Source: RPQJ01 sp963754125
GTDB lineage: Bacteria > Pseudomonadota > Gammaproteobacteria > Steroidobacterales > Steroidobacteraceae
Length of the DNA: 64,000 nucleotides
Assembly (NCBI GenBank): GCA_963754125.1
Contig: CAVWEX010000001.1
Coordinates: 434,001-498,000, forward strand
Reading direction: 5' to 3'
Both the position numbers and the translations under genes were made by a program. Within the stretch, counting starts at the first letter, position 1. Each line of letters begins with the position of its first letter. The notes below the pieces were generated by a model. The model did no database searches and was not told the DNA's origin. It was given only the letters and a program-made list of their open reading frames with translations. Shown in pieces: positions 57,854 through 64,000 of this stretch.

Positions 57854-58484
57854 GCGAGCGCAGCTCCCGCGCGACGAGCAGCACGCGCCGCACCACCGTG
57901 ACCGTGGACCCGACGAGGACGATCACCAGCGCCAGCGTGATCACCCGGCCGGCCAGCACCGGCGAGGGCATCGCGGCGCCGAGCAGCGCGGCGCCCGTCA
58001 GCACCGCCATGCGCTGCGACTTCGACTGCGGCCCGATGAAGTACTGCGGCGTGCCGAGCGCGCCGCCCAGCACGCGCACGTAGGCGGTGAACATCGCCAT
58101 GACGGCCGAGGCCCACCCGAGCATCGGGTTCCAGGGGCCCGCCGCCACGGCGTGGCCGGCGGCCACCAGGATCACGGTGTCGGCGATACGGTCGGGGACT
58201 TCGTTGTAGAGCGCCCCCTCGGGCGTGCCGCGCCCGTGCTCGACCGCCACCATGCCGTCGAACAGGTTGCACAGCAGGCGCAGCTGGATGCCCACGGCCG
58301 CGAGCACGAGCGCCGCCCGCCAGGCCGGACTGTCCGACAGCAGCAGCGCGGCGCCGGCGGCCACCGCGAACACCGTGCTCAGCACCGAGATCGCGTTGGC
58401 ACTGAGGCCCGTGCGCGCGATGCGCGCGGCGAGGTCCTTGGCCCAGCCAGTCTCACGCGTCGCGATGGGTCTGCGTTCGGCCAT
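57843..58484 (-). CDS. CDP-alcohol phosphatidyltransferase family protein (YnbA-like)
   Basis: 213 aa membrane enzyme that swaps CMP of CDP-diacylglycerol for an alcohol. The motif region is LCNLFDGMVAVEHGRGTPEG, then ALYNEVPDRIAD: the first Asp and Gly of the usual D-G-x2-A-R are present, but AR is replaced by VE-H and the third Asp by Glu, the form found in the YnbA-like subgroup. About five membrane segments. First gene of the four-gene lipid operon; the alcohol is not known. Confidence 0.82.
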   Translation of the reverse strand: MAERRPIATRETGWAKDLAARIARTGLSANAISVLSTVFAVAAGAALLLSDSPAWRAALVLAAVGIQLRLLCNLFDGMVAVEHGRGTPEGALYNEVPDRIADTVILVAAGHAVAAGPWNPMLGWASAVMAMFTAYVRVLGGALGTPQYFIGPQSKSQRMAVLTGAALLGAAMPSPVLAGRVITLALVIVLVGSTVTVVRRVLLVARELRSRAA

Positions 58485-58511
58485 GGCTCATTATTACCTG
58501 GCCGCGCGGCC

Positions 58512-59552
58512 CTACGCGTGCAGTTCCAGCACGTCGCCGTCGGCGAGCCGATGCTCGCGGCCGACGTGCTGGCCGTCGGCCGTCACCGAGGGGCCCCAGA
58601 CGCGCGCGAACTTGAGGGTGCGCGCCATGTCGCGATGCACCAGCCGGGCCGCGTCCGCCACCGTCTGCTCGCCGACGCGCAGCGTGAACGGACGCTCGCG
58701 CTCCGCGGGCTTGCCCGGCGCTTTCGTGTACACGCGGAGCAGCCCGAGTGCGCGCCAGAGCCAGGACCCAAGTTCGCCGAGCCCGAGCCCGGTCTCCGCC
58801 GAGACGAGCATCACGGGGAAGTGCGGCTCCTCGAGTTCGGCCAGCACTTCGAGGTCGGTCTCGGCGTGCTCGAGCAGGTCGGCCTTGTTGGCGAGCAGCA
58901 GCGTGGGCAGTCCGAGCGCGAACACGTCGTCGTCCGTCGCGCGCACTGTCGCCTCGAGGTCGGCGGCGCCCGACTCGCCGGGCCACCGGGTCACGAGGCT
59001 GGTCCTGCGCAGCGCGAGTTCCGCCTGCACGGCGGCGACCTGCTGCAGGCAGTCTGGATCGGACAGGTCCACGACCAGCAGGCAGGCGTCCGCGGTCTGC
59101 AGGCTGCCGGCGAGCCACGGCAACGGATGCTCGGCGGCAATGGCCGGCAGGTCCACGAGCTGGAAGTGCACGTCCTCCCAGCGCAGCATGCCGGGCTCGG
59201 GGTACTGGGTGGTGTAGCGATACGGGCCGCTGCGGGCGCGTGAGCCCGTGAGCCGGTCGTGCAGCAGCGACTTGCCGCTGTTCGCGGGACCGACGAGCGC
59301 GATCTGCGCGGCGCCCTCGGGCCGCACCATCAGCGCCGGCCCGCCGCGAGCTCCGCCCTTCTTCGGGCCCGTGACCTCCTCGTCCAGTTCCTTGATGCGG
59401 CGCTTGAGGTCGGCCTGCAGGTGGTCCGTGCCCTTGTGCTTCGGGATCACGCGCAGCATCTCGCGCAGGTGCTCGAGCCGCTCCAGCGGGTCGCGGGCCT
59501 TGCGGAACGCGTCGGCGGCGGCCTTGTACTCGGGCGAGAGATTCGCGGGCAT
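58512..59552 (-). CDS. TGS-domain GTPase (Obg/DRG-like)
   Basis: 346 aa, intact. After an N-terminal helical region (residues 1-65, coiled: LERLEHLREMLRVIPKHK) comes the G domain with P-loop LVGPANSGKSLLHDRLTG and base-recognition LLANKADLLEHA, then a C-terminal TGS domain (RPFTLRVGEQTVADAARLVHRDM ... LADGDVLELHA). The G3 motif reads DLPA where DxxG is usual, so hydrolysis might be altered. ATG 59552 chosen. Divergent from zwf; not in the lipid operon although on the same strand (27-base gap). Confidence 0.85.
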   Translation of the reverse strand: MPANLSPEYKAAADAFRKARDPLERLEHLREMLRVIPKHKGTDHLQADLKRRIKELDEEVTGPKKGGARGGPALMVRPEGAAQIALVGPANSGKSLLHDRLTGSRARSGPYRYTTQYPEPGMLRWEDVHFQLVDLPAIAAEHPLPWLAGSLQTADACLLVVDLSDPDCLQQVAAVQAELALRRTSLVTRWPGESGAADLEATVRATDDDVFALGLPTLLLANKADLLEHAETDLEVLAELEEPHFPVMLVSAETGLGLGELGSWLWRALGLLRVYTKAPGKPAERERPFTLRVGEQTVADAARLVHRDMARTLKFARVWGPSVTADGQHVGREHRLADGDVLELHA

Positions 59553-59698
59553 GGTCGGTTCGCCTGGGATGGGGGCTCGGGTGCATCGCCACGATACAAC
59601 GGCAGGCCGCGCGGCGGCCCGGGCTTGCAAGCCGCCGGGAAAGCCGGTATCCGGACCGGACCGTGGCCGGTCTCGCGCCACCAGAGGAAAGGCGACGC

Positions 59699-61109
59699 TT
59701 GCGAACCTCGAACCCGGCACCGAGCGATGCGCTGGTGATCTTCGGCATCACCGGCGACCTCGCCTACAAGAAGATCTTCCCCGCGCTCGAGAACCTCGAG
59801 CGGCGCGGGCGCCTGCCGGAGATCGTGGTGGGCGTGGCCCGCGGCGGCACCGGGCGCGACGCGCTGATCGCCCGGATGCGCGAGAGCCTCGCGCAGCACG
59901 ACCGAGCACACGGATCCCGAGGCGCTGCAGCGCCTCGAGGCGAAGCTGCAGTTCGTCGACGGCGACTACCGAGACGACGCCACGTTCGCGGCGCTGCGCC
60001 AGGCGCTCGGCGACGCGAGCCGCCCCTGCCACTACCTTGCGATTCCGCCGAGCCTGTTCGCCGAGGTCGCCACGCGGCTCGGCACCTCCGGCTGCGGTGC
60101 CGGCGCGCGGGTGGTGGTCGAGAAGCCCCTCGGCCGCGACCTGTCGAGCGCGCAGACCATCAACCGCGCGCTGCAGCAGGTCTTCGACGAGGGCTCGATC
60201 TTCCGCATCGACCACTTCCTCGGCAAGGAGCCGGTGCAGAACCTGCTGTACTTCCGCTTCGCCAACTCGATCATCGAGCCCATCTGGAACCGCGTCCACG
60301 TCGAGAGCGTGCAGATCACGATGGCCGAGAAATTCGGCGTGGAGGGCCGCGGACGCTTGTACGAGGAACTGGGCGCGGTGCGCGACGTCGTGCAGAACCA
60401 CCTGCTCGAGGTGCTGGCGATCCTCGCGATGGAGCCGCCCGTGGGCGCGGGCTCGGAGGCACTGCGGGACGAGAAGACCAAGGTGCTGCGCGCGGTCCAG
60501 CACCCCGAGCGTCGCGGCATCGTGCGCGGCCAGTACGCGGGCTACCGGGACGAGGACGGCGTCGCGCCGAACTCCGACGTCGAGACCTACGCCGCGCTGC
60601 GCTTCGACATCGACTCGTGGCGCTGGGCGGGCGTGCCCTTCTTCGTCCGCTCCGGCAAGCGGCTGCCGGTGACCGCCACCGAGGTGATGGCGACCTTCCG
60701 CCAGCCGCCGCAGCGGCTGTTCGACGAGGGGCTGCCGGCCCGCCCGAACTACCTGCGCTTCCGCCTCGGGCCCGACCGGGTCGCGATCGCGCTCGGCACG
60801 CGCATCAAGTCGCCGGGCGAGGCGATGGCGGGCCGCGAGATCGAGCTGTACGCGTGCAACTCGCACGCCGACGAGATGACGCCCTACGAGCGTCTGCTGG
60901 GCGACGCGATGCGCGGCGATACCACGCTGTTCGCAAGGCAGGACTCGGTCGAGGTCGCCTGGGACATCGTGGACCGCCTGCTCGCGAGCGGGCCGCAGGC
61001 CGAGCCGTACGCGCCGGGCAGCTGGGGGCCCGCCGCGGCCGAGCGCATGGTCGAGCGCTACGGCGGCTGGTACGACCCGCCCGCGAACGGCGACCTGCCA
61101 TGCGCCTGA
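59699..61109 (+). CDS. zwf: Glucose-6-phosphate 1-dehydrogenase, frame broken near 59902
   Basis: Oxidises glucose-6-phosphate to 6-phosphogluconolactone with NADP+. The NADP-site FGITGDLAYKKIFPAL is at the N terminus. The active-site motif RIDHFLGKE follows VVEKPLGRD, and later blocks PFFVRSGKRL and KSPGEAMAGREIELY are standard. The likely start is TTG 59699, with AGGAAAGG upstream. A one-base change near 59902 (QHD to EHTDPEALQRLEAKLQFVDGDY) interrupts the frame. About 469 aa. The next gene, pgl, starts within the last 10 bases. Confidence 0.92.
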
Positions 61110-61802
61110 CGACCGCCGCCGATCCGGAATCCGCCGCGCGGGTTGCCGCCGCGGAAATCGCGGACGTATGCCGCCACGCGGCGCGAGATCGCGGCCGTGC
61201 GCTGCTCGCATTCAGCGGCGGGGAGACGCCGTGGCGGATGCTGCGCGCCCTGCGGTCCATGGACCTGCCCTGGGACCGGACCTGGGTGGCGCAGGTGGAC
61301 GAGCGCATCGCGCCGCACGGGGACGAGCGCCGCAACCTGGCCCGCCTCGCGGAGATCCTTGTGAACGAGGGGCCGTTGCCCGCGGCCCAGCTGCTCGCCA
61401 TGCCGGTCGAGGGCGACGACCTCGACACTGCCGCGGCGGACTACCAGCGACTGCTCGAGCGGCACGGCGGCCGGCCGCTGCGCATCGACCTCGTGCAACT
61501 CGGCCTCGGCAGCGACGGTCACACCGCCTCGCTGGTCCCGGGCGACCCGGTGCTCGAGGTCGCGGACCGGGACGTGGCGACCAGCGGCGAATACCAGGGG
61601 CTGCGTCGCATGACGCTGACGTATCCGGCGATCGACCGCGCGCAGGCGGCGACTGTGGCTCGTGACCGGGGCCGCCAAGGCCGCTCGGCTCGCCGAGCTG
61701 CTCAACGCCGAGTCCGCCGATGACGCTCCGTCCGTTCGGGTCGTCCGCACGGATGCGACGGTGGTCGCCGACCGTGACGCCCTCGCCGCTGCCCCCCGCT
61801 GA
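61100..61802 (+). CDS. pgl: 6-phosphogluconolactonase, frame broken near 61650
   Basis: Hydrolyses the lactone made by Zwf; second step of the oxidative pentose phosphate or Entner-Doudoroff route. About 233 aa. Typical blocks: LLAFSGGETPWRML, WDRTWVAQVDERIAPHGDERRNL, and LGLGSDGHTASLVPG. A one-base change near 61650 sends the given frame into junk; the true C terminus is WLVTGAAKAARLAELLNAE in the next frame, ending at 61802. Start ATG overlaps zwf, giving a coupled zwf-pgl pair. Confidence 0.9.
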
Positions 61803-61831
61803 GGCGGGCGGCGACGTCCAGCGACGTCCGT

Positions 61832-62368
61832 TCAGCGGAACATGTTGTTGGAGGTGTGGTCGCCGGCGAGCCAGCGCTTCAGTTCGCTGTGCGCGTCGAG
61901 GCGGCGCCTGGCATTGATCTTCTCGGCGTCCGGGTGGTCCAGCGTGAACTCGACGATCATCCCGTTGGGGTCGGTCACGTACACCGAGCGGCAATAGCCG
62001 TGCTCGAGCACGAAGCTGTCGGGCTCCCGGTAGCCGGCCGCCTTCAGCCGGCGCTCGATCTCCGCCTGCGCTTCCTTGCTCACGTTGAGCGCGATGTGGT
62101 GGAACGGCGACGGCGGCATCTTCGGGCCGAACAGCTCGGCATCCTCCTGGTTCGCGAACTGGAAGAACGCCAGCGCGCTGCCATCGCCGAGACCGAAGAA
62201 CACGTGGCAGTAGGTGCGCAGCTTGCCGAACAGCTCGTCCGACTCGCACCAGGTCGCCACCAGCGGGAATCCGAGCACGTCCTCGTAGAACCTGCGCGTG
62301 GCCTCGAGGTCGCGCGACACGTACGCCGTGTGGTGCAGCCTGGACGGCATTGAAGCCTGGGTAGCCAT
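61832..62368 (-). CDS. VOC family (glyoxalase/extradiol dioxygenase-like) protein
   Basis: 178-aa protein with one vicinal-oxygen-chelate domain. RLHHTAYVSRDLEATRRFYEDVLGFPLV provides the first metal-site His; FHHIALNVSKEAQAEIERRL and VYVTDPNGMIVEFTLD give the second His and Glu. So the full His/His/Glu set of extradiol-dioxygenase-like members is present, unlike the VOC protein at 19.3 kb. Substrate unknown. It lies 12 bases after the TonB-dependent receptor gene on the same strand and may act on what the receptor imports. Confidence 0.82.
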   Translation of the reverse strand: MATQASMPSRLHHTAYVSRDLEATRRFYEDVLGFPLVATWCESDELFGKLRTYCHVFFGLGDGSALAFFQFANQEDAELFGPKMPPSPFHHIALNVSKEAQAEIERRLKAAGYREPDSFVLEHGYCRSVYVTDPNGMIVEFTLDHPDAEKINARRRLDAHSELKRWLAGDHTSNNMFR

Positions 62369-62380
62369 GTTCGCCCTCCT

Positions 62381-64000
62381 TCAGAACCGGTACGTCAGCT
62401 CGAGGCCCCAGACTCGCGGCTGGGCCTTGAACACGAAGTTGTTGGTGTAGCCGGGGCTTGGGAAGAACTGCGGCCCGGGCGACCACTCGGCATTGTATTC
62501 CTCGTCCGTCAGGTTCCTGGACCAGGCGGTGATGGTCCAGATGTCGCTGCCGAAGCCCGCCCGCAGGTTGAGCAGGTTGACCGGGTCGCGGACCGTGACG
62601 TTGTCCGGATACCAGTACGTGTCGCCGATGATCTGGAAGTCCGGACGGATGAAGTAGGTCAGGTCCTCGCCGAACGGCAGCGGGCCGAAGATCTGCGCGC
62701 CGAGGTTGATCGTGTACTCCGAGACCAGCGGCGCCTGGTTGCCGACGTCGTTCGGGTCGCGCCCGGACTTCTTGATCTCGCTGTCCGTGTAGCCGACCCG
62801 GGCATACAGGTCGAGCCAGTCGGTCGCCGCGGCCTGCAACTCGAGCTCGAAGCCCTGGTAGTCCACCTCGTCGAGGTTGCCGAGGTTCTGCGTGCCGGTA
62901 TTCGGGTCGTACACGAAGAAGTACGAACCCTCGGCCTGGGTGAGGAAGGCGCTGAAGTTCGCGCTCAGTCGCCGGTCGAGGAACAGCGCCTTGACGCCGG
63001 CCTCGTAGGTGTCGGCGGTCTCCTTGTCGAACAGGTCCTCGACGCCCGGGATGTTGGCCGCGCCCACGCCGGTCTGGTTGAAGCCGCCGCTGCGGAAGCC
63101 GCGGCTGTAGCCCGCGTACAGCGTGAGATCGTCCGACGGTCGGTAGGTGAAGGTCAGCTTCGGCTGCCACTCGTCCCAGGTCTCCTTGCGGACCTGTCCC
63201 GTGACGGCGTCGGGCGTCGGCAGAAACTCCTGCGGCGTCTTGGTGGTGTTCTCACGCTCGTCCTCGTCGTAGCGCAGCGCGACGGCCACCTCGAGCTGGT
63301 CGGTGATGTCGTACTCGACCTCGCCGAACACGGCCCACGCGAAGTTGTCCTGCTCGTCGGCGAGGAAGGAGAACTGCGGGTTGAAGAGCGGCAGCGGGTT
63401 GCGCTTGACCTGCGGCACCTTCCAGCCCGGCACCGAGGGGCTCAGGTCGAACACGTTGCCGGTGGAAATGAACCGGTCGGTCTGGATGAAATACAGGCCG
63501 CCGATCCAGCGCAGGCGCTCGTCCGACGGCGAGGTGAAGCGCAGCTCCTGGCTGACGGCGCTCACGTCCAGCCACTGGTGCTGCGCCTGGTCCGCGCCGA
63601 AGAACGCGAACAGGACCGACTCCTCCACGGGGAGGAAGTCGAACTGGTCGCCGGTGAGGATCTCGTCGAGCGTGTCGTAGGCGGTGATCGACGTCAGCGT
63701 GCCGTACGCGGTCTCGTAATCGAGCTTCATCGAGGCGCCGAACAGGTCGCGCTCGTTCACGCCGCGGTTGTTGACGCGCACGTCGAGGCTGGTGTCGTTC
63801 ACGCTCTCGGTGATGTTGAAGTACAGCGCCTGCGTCTCCGTGTTCGACGCGGAGAGGCGGAAATCGGCCGTGAGGTTGTCGGTCACGTCCCAGATGAGAC
63901 GCGCCCGGCCCGACAGGTCCTTGAACGGGTCGGCCTCCTCGTCGAGGTAGGGATTGTCGATGTACCCGTCGGTGTCGAAGTAGGAGCCCGAGACCGAGAA
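62381..64000 (-). CDS. TonB-dependent receptor, C-terminal part (cut by window edge)
   Basis: Outer-membrane active-transport barrel. The frame is open from the right edge (FSVSGSYFDTDG ...) to the stop, about 540 residues, all beta-barrel: strands such as FTYRPSDDLTLYAGYSRGFRSGGFNQTG, ADTYEAGVKALFLDRRLSANF and the C-terminal VWGLELTYRF with terminal Phe. GYSRGFRSGGFN is typical of the large Sphingomonas/Steroidobacter-type receptor group. The plug domain, TonB box and start are outside the window. Substrate unknown. Confidence 0.9.
   Translation of the reverse strand, partial: FSVSGSYFDTDGYIDNPYLDEEADPFKDLSGRARLIWDVTDNLTADFRLSASNTETQALYFNITESVNDTSLDVRVNNRGVNERDLFGASMKLDYETAYGTLTSITAYDTLDEILTGDQFDFLPVEESVLFAFFGADQAQHQWLDVSAVSQELRFTSPSDERLRWIGGLYFIQTDRFISTGNVFDLSPSVPGWKVPQVKRNPLPLFNPQFSFLADEQDNFAWAVFGEVEYDITDQLEVAVALRYDEDERENTTKTPQEFLPTPDAVTGQVRKETWDEWQPKLTFTYRPSDDLTLYAGYSRGFRSGGFNQTGVGAANIPGVEDLFDKETADTYEAGVKALFLDRRLSANFSAFLTQAEGSYFFVYDPNTGTQNLGNLDEVDYQGFELELQAAATDWLDLYARVGYTDSEIKKSGRDPNDVGNQAPLVSEYTINLGAQIFGPLPFGEDLTYFIRPDFQIIGDTYWYPDNVTVRDPVNLLNLRAGFGSDIWTITAWSRNLTDEEYNAEWSPGPQFFPSPGYTNNFVFKAQPRVWGLELTYRF

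Overview
The window is a visibly GC-rich bacterial chromosome segment. Its gene content (fadB-fadA, zwf-pgl, Slt-type lytic transglycosylase, YqjD/YqjE/YqjK trio, TonB-dependent receptor, cyanophycin genes, sigma-54 regulator) points to an aerobic or facultative gammaproteobacterium, probably environmental; I cannot fix the genus. No rRNA, tRNA, insertion sequence, prophage or CRISPR array was seen. About twenty single-base frame breaks, spread over unrelated conserved genes and often in short G/C runs, look like uncorrected sequencing errors rather than decay, so I annotate those genes as single CDSs and give the break points.

0.1-11 kb holds metabolic and exported enzymes: tyrosine phenol-lyase, a Tat-exported glycosylasparaginase, an ABC1 kinase, a beta-propeller phytase lipoprotein, a metallophosphoesterase, a DUF457 membrane hydrolase, a DUF938 methyltransferase and a gamma-glutamyltranspeptidase. 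11-16.7 kb is a cyanophycin operon (cyanophycinase, cyanophycin synthetase, extra Mur-ligase-like enzyme). 16.7-19.3 kb is a divergent sulfur-response locus: a FisR-type sigma-54 activator with the three-cysteine sulfane-sulfur sensing pattern faces a persulfide-dioxygenase-like protein and a NifX-domain protein, with a near-consensus -24/-12 promoter and two inverted-repeat activator sites between them.

20.5-33.1 kb is the most striking region. Six tightly packed minus-strand genes encode a TPR membrane protein, a membrane cytochrome-like protein, a 21-heme cytochrome, a roughly 42-heme cytochrome built from tandem di-heme modules, an AMIN/SPOR/TPR/beta-barrel outer-membrane protein and a lipoprotein. 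Facing them are a membrane-anchored FAD/NAD(P)/[4Fe-4S] oxidoreductase and an ankyrin/Sel1 protein. Together these read as a candidate trans-envelope electron conduit from cytoplasmic NAD(P)H to the cell surface (or the reverse).

33-38.6 kb carries a long-chain acyl-CoA dehydrogenase, the YqjD/E/K-like trio and a two-component system; 35117-35411 is a 295-base gene-free stretch in which I see only promoter-sized sequence. 38.7-47.3 kb is a block of secreted proteins of poorly known function (DUF5666, a poly-glycine-tailed protein, coiled-coil proteins, a DUF2202 ferritin-like protein) around a second OmpR/EnvZ-like pair. 47.4-64 kb contains fadB-fadA, slt, an S9 peptidase, a phospholipid-synthesis operon resembling ynbA/ynbB with plsC, a TGS-domain GTPase, zwf-pgl, a VOC protein and the 3' part of a TonB-dependent receptor cut by the window edge.
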